Assembly (NCBI GenBank): GCA_015494645.1
Contig: WGAU01000090.1
Location: 1 to 5,338 of the forward strand
Source of the DNA: Aquificota bacterium
Lineage (GTDB): Bacteria > Thermosulfidibacterota > Thermosulfidibacteria > Thermosulfidibacterales > Thermosulfidibacteraceae
DNA: 5,338 bases
Reading direction: 5' to 3'
A program made the position numbers and the translations under genes. Of the stretch, positions 1 through 5,317 are shown piece by piece (within the stretch, counting starts at the first letter, position 1; each line of letters begins with the position of its first letter). The notes under the pieces are model-generated. The model did no database searches. It was not told where the DNA came from and saw only the letters and a list, made by a program, of their open reading frames with translations.

Positions 1-308
1 ATACCCATAGCCTTCTTTATAGTCTTTGAGTTTACCCCAGCCATGACAGAGACTACTATCTTGGCATCAGAAACAGTACCTATAGGCCTTACCGCATCCA
101 AAAACACTTGCGGCTTAACCGCCACAAATATCACATCCGCTGAAGAAACAAGCGACAAGGGACTTTCCATAGCCTCCACGCCCATTTCTTTAGCCAAATT
201 TTTTCTGCCTTCGGATATATCGTAAGCTACAACCCTAAATCCTTTATGCAACAATCCCTTAGCTATAGTCTCTCCCATCTTACCAAAGCCAAGTATACCC
301 ACAACCAT
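1..308 (-). CDS. proC: Pyrroline-5-carboxylate reductase, N-terminal part (3' end cut by window edge)
   Basis: ProC reduces 1-pyrroline-5-carboxylate to L-proline with NAD(P)H in the cytoplasm, the last step of proline synthesis. The visible 102 codons start at ATG 308-306 and run off the left edge. They translate to a Rossmann fold: the dinucleotide-binding loop GILGFGKMGETIAKGL lies at residues 4-19, an acidic residue ends the second strand (Asp30), and the family motifs FVAVKPQ (61-67) and VVSVMAGV (85-92) follow. This spacing matches the N-terminal half of ProC; the C-terminal dimerisation domain is missing. The start is supported by a GGAGG Shine-Dalgarno at 315-319, six bases upstream. 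The gene is divergent from hup across an 89-bp gap. The related NAD(P)-binding dehydrogenases (6-phosphogluconate or 3-hydroxyisobutyrate type) are a less likely alternative, because VAVKPQ is typical of ProC. Confidence 0.9.
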   Translation of the reverse strand, partial: MVVGILGFGKMGETIAKGLLHKGFRVVAYDISEGRKNLAKEMGVEAMESPLSLVSSADVIFVAVKPQVFLDAVRPIGTVSDAKIVVSVMAGVNSKTIKKAMG

Positions 309-312
309 AGAA

Positions 313-320
313 CACCTCCC
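313..320 (-). promoter_or_regulatory. Shine-Dalgarno of proC
   Basis: On the minus strand the bases read GGGAGGTG, followed by six bases (counted from GGAGG) to the ATG at 308. This strong site fixes the proC start. No in-frame start with a comparable site was noticed. Confidence 0.8.
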
Positions 321-321
321 C

Positions 322-338
322 CAAGATCTCTTGACAAG
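322..338. promoter_or_regulatory. Overlapping palindromes at the hup -35 box (candidate operator)
   Basis: CAAGA-TC-TCTTG (322-333) is a perfect 5-bp inverted repeat with a two-base spacer. It shares CTTG with a second short palindrome, CTTG-A-CAAG (330-338). Together they cover the -35 hexamer of hup and lie just upstream of the proC ribosome-binding site, a place where one regulator could affect both divergent genes. The arms are short, so chance is quite possible; no known regulator site is recognised. Confidence 0.3.
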
Positions 339-360
339 CGGTTTTGCTTACCCATATCAT
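331..360 (+). promoter_or_regulatory. Sigma-70-type promoter for hup
   Basis: A perfect -35 hexamer TTGACA (331-336) is followed after 18 bp by TATCAT (355-360), a five-of-six match to the -10 consensus. Transcription would begin around 366-368, giving a leader of about 30 bases before the hup ATG at 398. The near-consensus match fits the high expression usual for HU. The start site is inferred, not seen. Confidence 0.75.
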
Positions 361-386
361 TTTTTACAGGAATAAAAAACCCTTAC

Positions 387-392
387 AGGAGG
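387..392 (+). promoter_or_regulatory. Shine-Dalgarno of hup that decides its start
   Basis: AGGAGG lies five bases before ATG 398. It selects that ATG over an in-frame upstream ATG at 344, which sits between the -35 and -10 boxes and so could not be on the transcript from this promoter. Confidence 0.9.
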
Positions 393-397
393 TCGCC

Positions 398-670
398 ATG
401 ACCAAAGCAGAATTGGTATCCTACATTGCCAAAGAAGCTGGTATCACCAAGGCAAACGCCGAAAAGGCTCTTGACGCTTTTATCAAGGCAGTTATGGAAG
501 CACTCTCCAAAGGCGAGAAGGTCACTCTGGTAGGCTTCGGAACCTTTTATGTAGCAGAGAGGGCTGAAAGAAGGGGAAGGAATCCTCAAACAAAAGAAGA
601 GATCATCATCCCCGCCTGCAAGGTGCCCAAGTTTAAGCCTGGTAAGCTTCTGAAGGAAAAGGTAAAGTAG
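398..670 (+). CDS. hup: HU-family histone-like DNA-binding protein
   Basis: HU is a small dimeric nucleoid protein that bends and compacts DNA without strong sequence preference. The product is 90 residues, the standard HU length. It has the N-terminal helical dimerisation region (TKAELVSYIAKEAG, residues 2-15), the core GFGTF (46-50), the arm motif RRGRNPQT (58-65) whose Pro63 is the DNA-intercalating proline, and the C-terminal IPACKVPKFKPGKLLKEKV (71-89). The start at 398 gives the canonical MTKAEL N-terminus. An 18-residue upstream extension is open but overlaps the promoter and does not resemble HU. A Cys at residue 74 lies in IPACK, where Ser or Gly is more usual. The gene is monocistronic, with its own strong promoter and a hairpin just after its TAG stop. 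IHF subunits share the fold, but the length and arm sequence fit HU better. Confidence 0.96.
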   Translation: MTKAELVSYIAKEAGITKANAEKALDAFIKAVMEALSKGEKVTLVGFGTFYVAERAERRGRNPQTKEEIIIPACKVPKFKPGKLLKEKVK

Positions 671-680
671 AAAGGGAGAG

Positions 681-709
681 GTGGGGAGGGGCATAAGGTC
701 CCTCCCTAC
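681..709. terminator. GC-rich hairpin between convergent hup and peptidase genes
   Basis: GTGGGGAGGGG (681-691) pairs with TCCCTCCCTAC (699-709): an 11-bp stem with two G-U pairs around a seven-base loop CATAAGG. The central 7 bp, GGGAGGG/CCCTCCC, are perfect. The hairpin starts 11 bases after the hup stop, and the peptidase stop codon (706-708) lies inside it. No T-run follows on the plus strand. On the minus strand the hairpin is followed by a pyrimidine-rich tract. It may terminate both transcripts or protect their 3' ends; without a U-tract on the hup side, intrinsic termination there is uncertain. Confidence 0.6.
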
Positions 710-1770
710 AGTTCAAATACATCCAAGGGCAAGCTGTTTAGGCAAACAGGAGTTTCGTCAAGATAGTAGATGTTTTCAAGCCTTATTCCAAATTCACCTG
801 GCAGGTAGATCCCAGGCTCTACGGTAAAAACGGCACCGGTAGCTAACTTATCCTCCGAGAGAGGACTCAGAGAAGGCTTTTCGTGTATCTCCAATCCCAC
901 TCCGTGGCCCAATCCATGGCCAAACCTGTCCCCAAGGCCTATCTCGTCAAATACAGAGTGGGCAACTCTGTGAATCTTTTTACAGTCCCTCTCTCCAGAA
1001 GCCACCGCCTCCACAGCCCTCATATGGGCATCATATACCGCGCTCCAAATTCTCTTTTCATCACCGCTCAACCTTCCAAGCTTCACCACCCTTGTTATAT
1101 CCGAACAATATCCATCAAAGACACAGCCCCAGTCCACAATCACGAGATCTCCCCTCTCAATAGGCTTCTCGGAGGCCACGCCGTGGGGCATGGCAGATCT
1201 GGATCCTGAAGCTACTATAATGGAAAAGGAAACCCCTGTGGATCCTTTCCTCCTCATACGCCACTCAAGCTCAAGGGCTATATCCCTCTCCCGCACCCCC
1301 GGTTTGAAAAGATCCAGAACCTCTGTAAAACTCTCTTCCGCTAGCTCAAGGGCTTTCTTTATCCTCTCCTTCTCCTCACTATCCTTTGAAACCCTGAGAT
1401 CCTCCACAAGATCCAAAAGCACCTCAACCTCAACATTTTTTAACCCCTCTTTAAGCCTCTCCAAAGCTCCGACACTCATCCACTGCTCAATCCCCATTCT
1501 CTTTGGAGAAAACCTCTTCTCTATCCAGTCAGAAAGCTTCTCGCCCCTTATCTCTTCCACTTCAACTCCAGAACACTCCTTCCTCGCCTGCTCAGTGTAT
1601 CTCGGATCGGTGAGAAACAGAAAGCCCTCTTTTGAGTAAAAGAGATATCCACTGGTGCCTGTAAAGCCAGTGAGATAGCGTATATTCACCATTTTGATGA
1701 TGAGGATGAGATCAAGGCTCTTTTCTTCAAGTATCTTGGAAAACACACCCTCAGCTTTTTCCAGCCTCAA
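706..1770 (-). CDS. Xaa-Pro aminopeptidase/dipeptidase, M24B metallopeptidase
   Basis: M24B enzymes remove N-terminal residues preceding proline (aminopeptidase P) or split Xaa-Pro dipeptides (prolidase); the sequence alone does not decide which. The 354-residue length is usual for the short bacterial forms. Residues 1-125 form the creatinase-like N-terminal domain (IRYLTGFTGTSGYLF, LTDPRY). Residues from about 133 form the pita-bread catalytic domain. All five expected metal ligands are visible: Asp213 (VDWGC), Asp224 (SDITR), His289 (GHGLGHGVG), Glu318 (TVEPGIY) and Glu332 (IRLENIY). The accessory histidines His196 (MPHG) and His296 (EIHE) are also present, so the enzyme should be active. 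The start is TTG at 1770, overlapping the aroQ stop as TTGA, with GGAGGG six bases upstream; the next in-frame ATG is 26 codons in and would remove part of the first domain. This is the last gene of the operon. In many bacteria efp follows such a gene, but here hup converges instead. Confidence 0.93.
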   Translation of the reverse strand: MRLEKAEGVFSKILEEKSLDLILIIKMVNIRYLTGFTGTSGYLFYSKEGFLFLTDPRYTEQARKECSGVEVEEIRGEKLSDWIEKRFSPKRMGIEQWMSVGALERLKEGLKNVEVEVLLDLVEDLRVSKDSEEKERIKKALELAEESFTEVLDLFKPGVRERDIALELEWRMRRKGSTGVSFSIIVASGSRSAMPHGVASEKPIERGDLVIVDWGCVFDGYCSDITRVVKLGRLSGDEKRIWSAVYDAHMRAVEAVASGERDCKKIHRVAHSVFDEIGLGDRFGHGLGHGVGLEIHEKPSLSPLSEDKLATGAVFTVEPGIYLPGEFGIRLENIYYLDETPVCLNSLPLDVFEL

Positions 1771-2204
1771 AAAGAACCCTCCGCTATAAAATAAAGGGCA
1801 GCGATGTACGAAAAAATGCCCAATCCAGACACAACCCCTACCGCCACATCGGAAAGGAAGGATCCCTTTCTGAAATCCTCCCTGGCATAGATGTTGGATA
1901 TGTGCACCTCTATAAAGGGTATTCCAACTCCCAAAAGGGCATCTCTAAGGGCGACGCTGGTATGGGTAAGCGCCCCAGGATTTATTACTATATAGTCAAA
2001 CCTCCCCTCAGCCCTGTGTATAGCCTCAACAATCTCCCCCTCACAGTTGCTCTGATAGGTAACTACCTCTAAGCCAAGGTGCCTTCCCTTCTCCTCCAGC
2101 ATCCTGTTCAATCTGTAAAGAGAAACACTCCCGTAGATGTGTGTCTCACGCTGACCCAAAAGATCAAGGTTGGGTCCGTGCACCACCAAAACCTTTTTTT
2201 TCAT
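1767..2204 (-). CDS. aroQ: 3-dehydroquinate dehydratase, type II
   Basis: AroQ dehydrates 3-dehydroquinate to 3-dehydroshikimate, the third shikimate step, as a cytoplasmic dodecamer in known members. The 145-residue product has the usual type II length and every signature in order: HGPNLDLLGQRE (9-20), the catalytic Tyr24 with flexible-loop Arg19, YQSNCEGE (50-57), INPGALTHTSVALRDA (74-89) with Asn75, the catalytic His81 and Asp88, and EVHISNIYAREDFR (99-112) with His101, Ser103 and Arg112. These positions coincide with the numbering of the well-studied Mycobacterium tuberculosis enzyme. The more usual NLNLLG is NLDLLG here, and GAYTHTS is GALTHTS; both look conservative. The ATG at 2204 overlaps the upstream TGA as ATGA, with GAGGAG eight bases before it, indicating coupled translation. 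It sits with aroK and aroC in one operon. The type I enzyme (aroD) is unrelated and is excluded. Confidence 0.97.
   Translation of the reverse strand: MKKKVLVVHGPNLDLLGQRETHIYGSVSLYRLNRMLEEKGRHLGLEVVTYQSNCEGEIVEAIHRAEGRFDYIVINPGALTHTSVALRDALLGVGIPFIEVHISNIYAREDFRKGSFLSDVAVGVVSGLGIFSYIAALYFIAEGSF
1777..1782 (-). promoter_or_regulatory. Shine-Dalgarno supporting the TTG start of the M24B peptidase
   Basis: The minus strand reads GGAGGG six bases before TTG 1770. The site lies inside the last codons of aroQ, consistent with re-initiation by ribosomes that have just finished aroQ. Confidence 0.7.
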
Positions 2205-2827
2205 TGCTTTGGCTCCTCAGGCTCAAGTAGCTTCAAGTACTCTTCTATTTTTGACTTCAGTTCCATCGCCTCCACGTTGTCCGGATCAATCTCCAAAAGC
2301 TTCTGAACCTGCTGGTAAGCCTCCTCAAAGAGGCACTGTTCCACATAGGATCGCACCACCTCAACCGTTACGAAATCCTCCTCGTCCAGTATAAGAAGAT
2401 CCTCATCCTCCTCTTGAACCTCCGCCTCATCCTCCACGACCTCAACCTCAATAAGCTCGTTCACTCTTGCCACAAGCTCATCCTCCACAACAAAGCAAGA
2501 TTTGAGAAAGTCCAAGTGCTCAACGGCTACATCAGGCTTGTCCAGATCCAAGGCAAGTTCCACTATCCTTCTTCTCACCCCGAGGTAAAAAGGATTCACC
2601 TGAAGAACCTTCAAAAAGGCCTCCATAGCCTCCTCTTTCCTGCCTTCCCTTTCAAGGATAAGCCCTTGCACAAAGGCCATATCCCCATCGGAAGGAGCAA
2701 CCAATGCCTTCGCTTCCTTTGCCTTGCCGCTCTTCAAAAGCTCCCAAGCATACGCAGCCACAGCAACAGGCGGACCTTTTTTGGCAAGCCTCTTTAGACG
2801 GCCAAGCTTGGTTATCTTAAAAGCCAT
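2201..2827 (-). CDS. TPR-repeat protein of unknown function with acidic linker
   Basis: No specific function can be assigned. The 208-residue product opens with a basic stretch (seven Lys/Arg in residues 1-18, KITKLGRLKRLAKKG). Helical repeats follow: a TPR-like unit at about 48-80 (FVQGLILEREGRKEEAMEAF, then VLQVNPFY) and a second at about 152-185 (VRSYVEQCLFEEAYQQVQKL, then LEIDPDN), with weaker helices around 27-45 and 86-110. Between the repeats is a very acidic segment, residues 127-151, with 15 Asp/Glu in 25. There is no signal peptide, lipobox or membrane helix, so it is probably cytoplasmic. The ATG at 2827 overlaps the aroK end by 16 bases. An AGGAG lies only two bases before it, closer than usual, but no better start was found. 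TPRs usually scaffold protein contacts; partners could be the neighbouring aro enzymes or pilus parts, but that is a guess from position only. Confidence 0.8.
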   Translation of the reverse strand: MAFKITKLGRLKRLAKKGPPVAVAAYAWELLKSGKAKEAKALVAPSDGDMAFVQGLILEREGRKEEAMEAFLKVLQVNPFYLGVRRRIVELALDLDKPDVAVEHLDFLKSCFVVEDELVARVNELIEVEVVEDEAEVQEEDEDLLILDEEDFVTVEVVRSYVEQCLFEEAYQQVQKLLEIDPDNVEAMELKSKIEEYLKLLEPEEPKQ

Positions 2828-3330
2828 ATCTCCTCTATGTAAGCGGCTATTTCCTCCGGCGATTTGCCTTCAATATCTACCACCACATGGGCAGCTTTTC
2901 TATAAAGACCTTCTCTTCTTTTAAAGAGATCCTTTATCTCCTCAAAGGACCTTTTCAACAGGGGCCTTCCGTCTCTAAGAAGCTCCATTCTTTTGAGAAA
3001 CAGGCTAAAAGGCATCATCAGAAAAAATACCACTCCCGTACCTCTCATAAACGATACATTTTCACTTCGCTCCACAATCCCTCCCCCAGTGGCAACCACA
3101 GCTTCCTTACAGCCCAAAGACTTCAATACATCACTCTCCACATCCCTGAAGTAATCTTCCCCTTTACTCTCAAAGATTTCTTCTATGGTAATTCCCTCTC
3201 TCCTTTCTATCTCCTCATCCAAGTCTATGTAGGGTAGAACCAACCTCTCAGCCAAAACTTTTCCTACAGTGCTTTTCCCCGATCCCATAAAACCAACAAG
3301 ATAAAGTTTAGAACTTCTGGAGCCTCTCAA
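2812..3330 (-). CDS. aroK: Shikimate kinase
   Basis: Shikimate kinase uses ATP to form shikimate 3-phosphate, step five of the chorismate pathway. The 172-residue NMP-kinase-fold product shows the P-loop GFMGSGKST (13-21), DLD at 36-38 with the shikimate-binding Asp38, FRDVE with Arg62, the glycine triplet TGGG (81-84), the LID motif RPLL with Arg122, and REGLY with Arg139. All expected substrate contacts are present. The start is TTG at 3330, with AGGGAG four bases upstream. No ATG occurs before the P-loop, and an in-frame stop lies eight codons upstream, so the choice is constrained. It overlaps the aroC end by 23 bases and the following TPR gene by 16. In many proteobacteria aroK is next to pilQ and aroB; here aroC lies between pilQ and aroK and no aroB is seen. 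Whether to call it aroK or aroL cannot be decided and matters little outside enterobacteria. Confidence 0.96.
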   Translation of the reverse strand: MRGSRSSKLYLVGFMGSGKSTVGKVLAERLVLPYIDLDEEIERREGITIEEIFESKGEDYFRDVESDVLKSLGCKEAVVATGGGIVERSENVSFMRGTGVVFFLMMPFSLFLKRMELLRDGRPLLKRSFEEIKDLFKRREGLYRKAAHVVVDIEGKSPEEIAAYIEEIWLLR

Positions 3331-4453
3331 GATACTCCCTGTAAGACAACTTCATATCCTCAAGACAGTCCCCGCCAAACTTTTCCTTCATAGCCTGAGC
3401 CAAAACAAAAGCAAGCATAGCCTCTCCCACCACCGCCGCCGCAGGTACAGCACACACATCGCTCCTTTCTACCCCGGAAAGCACCCTCTCCCTCGTACGA
3501 ATGTCAAAGGAAGCAAGGGGCCTTCTCAAAGTGGGTATAGGCTTGAAAAAGCATCTCACCACAATCTCCTCGCCGTTGGTGATGCCCCCCTCAACCCCCC
3601 CTGCCCTGTTACTACTTCTTTTTATCTTTCCATCCCTGTAAAAGATCTCGTCGTGAAAGGAAGATCCATAGCTATCCCAACAGTCCCAGCCACACCCTAC
3701 AGACACTCCTTTAACCGCCTGAATGCTCATCATGGCCTGGGCTATCCTGCCATCCAATCTTACATTCCACTGGGTATGGCTGCCCAAGCCCACTGGAACT
3801 CCCCTTGCCCTAACCTCAAATATACCCCCTAAAGTGTCTCCTGCCTCTTTAGCTTTGTTTATTTCCTCAACCATAAGCTTTGAAGCCTCCGGATCGGGAC
3901 ACCTGACCGTATCCTCATCTGCCCTCAAAAGATCCTCAAAAGAAAAGTCTTTTTGGGTACGAATACTACCTATAGCTAAAACGGCAGATGCTACCTCCAC
4001 CCCAAACTCTCTCAAAAGCAGCTTGAATACAGCACCAGCAGCCACCCTACCTGCCGTCTCACGGGCACTGGCCCTCTCAATCACAGGCCTTATCTCCTTG
4101 TACCCGTACTTGAGAAGGGCAGGGAGATCGGCATGCCCTGGCCTTGGAGCAAAAAATGGCCTTTCTTCCTTAGGATTCAGAGGATCCATCACATCCTTCC
4201 AGTTTTCCCAATCCCTGTTGTAAACGGCAAGAAGAATGGGAGCACCTGTGGTCTTCCCTCTGTAAACCCCGGCAAGCACCTGAACTTCATCCCTCTCTAT
4301 ATTCATCCTCGGGCCTCGCCCATATCCGAGCTGCCTTCTGGCAAGCTCTCTATTCACAAATACAGCATCGAAAACCAGACCCGCTGGCACCCCCTCTATA
4401 TGCACAAATATACCCTTACCATGGGACTCCCCCGAGGTATAGAAGTAAAGCAT
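3308..4453 (-). CDS. aroC: Chorismate synthase
   Basis: AroC converts 5-enolpyruvylshikimate 3-phosphate to chorismate, the last common step to aromatic amino acids, folate and quinones; it needs reduced FMN. The 381-residue length is typical of full-length bacterial forms. Motifs in order are TSGESHGKG (6-14) with His11, RRQLGYGRGPRM (39-50), PRPGHADL (103-110) with His107, SARETAGRVAAGA (129-141), SNRAGGVEGGITNG (281-294), the FMN-binding KPIPTL (304-309) and RSDVCAVPAAAVVGEA (330-345). Both catalytic histidines are present. The ATG at 4453 overlaps the secretin stop as TAATG, with AAGGAG seven bases upstream, so translation is probably coupled. GC content is clearly higher than in the secretin gene just upstream. 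No flavin reductase domain is fused. Confidence 0.98.
   Translation of the reverse strand: MLYFYTSGESHGKGIFVHIEGVPAGLVFDAVFVNRELARRQLGYGRGPRMNIERDEVQVLAGVYRGKTTGAPILLAVYNRDWENWKDVMDPLNPKEERPFFAPRPGHADLPALLKYGYKEIRPVIERASARETAGRVAAGAVFKLLLREFGVEVASAVLAIGSIRTQKDFSFEDLLRADEDTVRCPDPEASKLMVEEINKAKEAGDTLGGIFEVRARGVPVGLGSHTQWNVRLDGRIAQAMMSIQAVKGVSVGCGWDCWDSYGSSFHDEIFYRDGKIKRSSNRAGGVEGGITNGEEIVVRCFFKPIPTLRRPLASFDIRTRERVLSGVERSDVCAVPAAAVVGEAMLAFVLAQAMKEKFGGDCLEDMKLSYREYLERLQKF
3335..3340 (-). promoter_or_regulatory. Shine-Dalgarno supporting the TTG start of aroK
   Basis: The minus strand reads AGGGAG four bases before TTG 3330, inside the final codons of aroC. It is the only plausible initiation site between the in-frame stop at 3352-3354 and the P-loop. 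Confidence 0.6.
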
Positions 4454-5317
4454 TATAACTCTCCTTTTGCTATTTCACCCTTTCTAATAACCTCTGGAGT
4501 TATAAAAATTAAAAGCTCTCTTTTATCCACATTTCTGTACCTACGTTCAAACAACCAATGAAGTAAAGGAATCCTGTTTAAAACTGGAATGCCAGCGTAC
4601 TCTTTTACTTCATTCATTTCGTATATACCACCTATAACTAATGTCTCTCCATCTTTCATTCTAACATTGGTTACAATACTCCTTTTTCTAATCGGAACCC
4701 CATATGGGGTCATTTTATCAAAGTCAGGACTATCTTTGCTAACTTCAATATTCAAAACAATATCACCAGCTGAAGTCAGATGTGGTATAACATTAAGTCT
4801 TAAAGAAGCTTCCTTAAACTCTACTTCAGTGCCCTGGTCAGAAGTAGTTGAATAAGGAATTTCATATCCCTGAACAATCTTAGCTTCTTTGTGGTTCATA
4901 GTTAATAATCTCGGAGAAGAAACAACCTTTGCATAACCATGCCGCTCTAAAGCAGACAGCTTAACATCTATAGCAAACGTCTGATGCCTACTGAGTAACC
5001 TCAGAGCTAAAGTACCCGCAGGATTCAAAGCCTCAACAAAAGGAGAAATAAAGCCAAGATCTACCGCAAAGTTAGATTCCAAAGCATGAGGAAAATTATA
5101 TTCTGTCTCCTGTTGATTAAAAGTAGTCTGCCATTTCAACCCCAACTCTTTAAACCTACCAGTTGAGATTTCAACTATTTTTGCCTTTATTTGTATTTGA
5201 GGAACAGCAACATCAACCTTTTTTAAAAAATCCTCAATTCTTTCAAAATCATCTGAGGTAGCAATTACCAAAAGAGCATTCAATCTTTTTATTGGAACAA
5301 CCTGCTTAACCAAAGGA
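4453..5317 (-). CDS. pilQ: Type IV pilus/type II secretin, C-terminal part (5' truncated at contig end)
   Basis: Secretins form the large outer-membrane ring through which type IV pili or type II substrates pass. About 287 genuine residues remain, counted here from the first full genomic codon (CCT, 5316-5314). Residues 8-37 are the end of a periplasmic N-domain (LNALLVIATSDDFERIEDFLKKVD). The secretin core begins at about 40 (PQIQIKAKIVEISTGRFKELGLKW) and continues with VVSSPRLLTMNHKEAKIVQGYEIPY split over 131-155, VRMKDGETLVIGGI (218-231), the family-end motif AGIPVLNRIPLLHWLF (241-256) and LLIFITPEVI (268-277). The usual Gly in IPLLGxLF is His here. The gene ends TAATG into aroC. PilQ is favoured over GspD because of the EAKIVQGYEIPY stretch and the link to aro genes, but the missing N-terminus leaves this open. 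Six further in-frame codons beyond the genomic sequence translate to MCIRDS and come from adapter DNA. The gene is more AT-rich than the rest of the operon. Confidence 0.88.

Noticed and set aside
344..397. Longer HU start at ATG 344 giving an 18-residue extension
   Set aside because: It lies between the -35 and -10 boxes, has no evident ribosome-binding site and does not look like HU. ATG 398 has AGGAGG at ideal spacing and gives the standard 90-residue protein.
309..397. A proC promoter on the minus strand of the divergent gap
   Set aside because: No pair of hexamers with acceptable match and spacing was found. A promoter must exist there or inside hup, but it cannot be placed from sequence alone.
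383..694. Minus-strand open frame opposite hup
   Set aside because: It is antisense to a full canonical HU protein with a strong promoter and ribosome-binding site, and its translation shows no recognisable motif.
43..1639. Plus-strand open frames at 43-225, 883-1209 and 1190-1639
   Set aside because: They lie antisense to well-supported proC and M24B peptidase genes, show no recognisable motifs and are explained as shadows of the coding strand.
2201..2827. TPR protein as a PilF/PilW-type pilotin for the secretin
   Set aside because: Pilotins of that type are exported lipoproteins. This protein has no signal peptide or lipobox cysteine, only a basic N-terminus, so the assignment is not supported.
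2079..4855. Plus-strand open frames opposite aroQ, the TPR gene, aroK, aroC and the secretin
   Set aside because: All are antisense to strongly conserved proteins, are rich in Ser/Pro/Leu as expected of reverse-frame translations, and carry no domain signatures.
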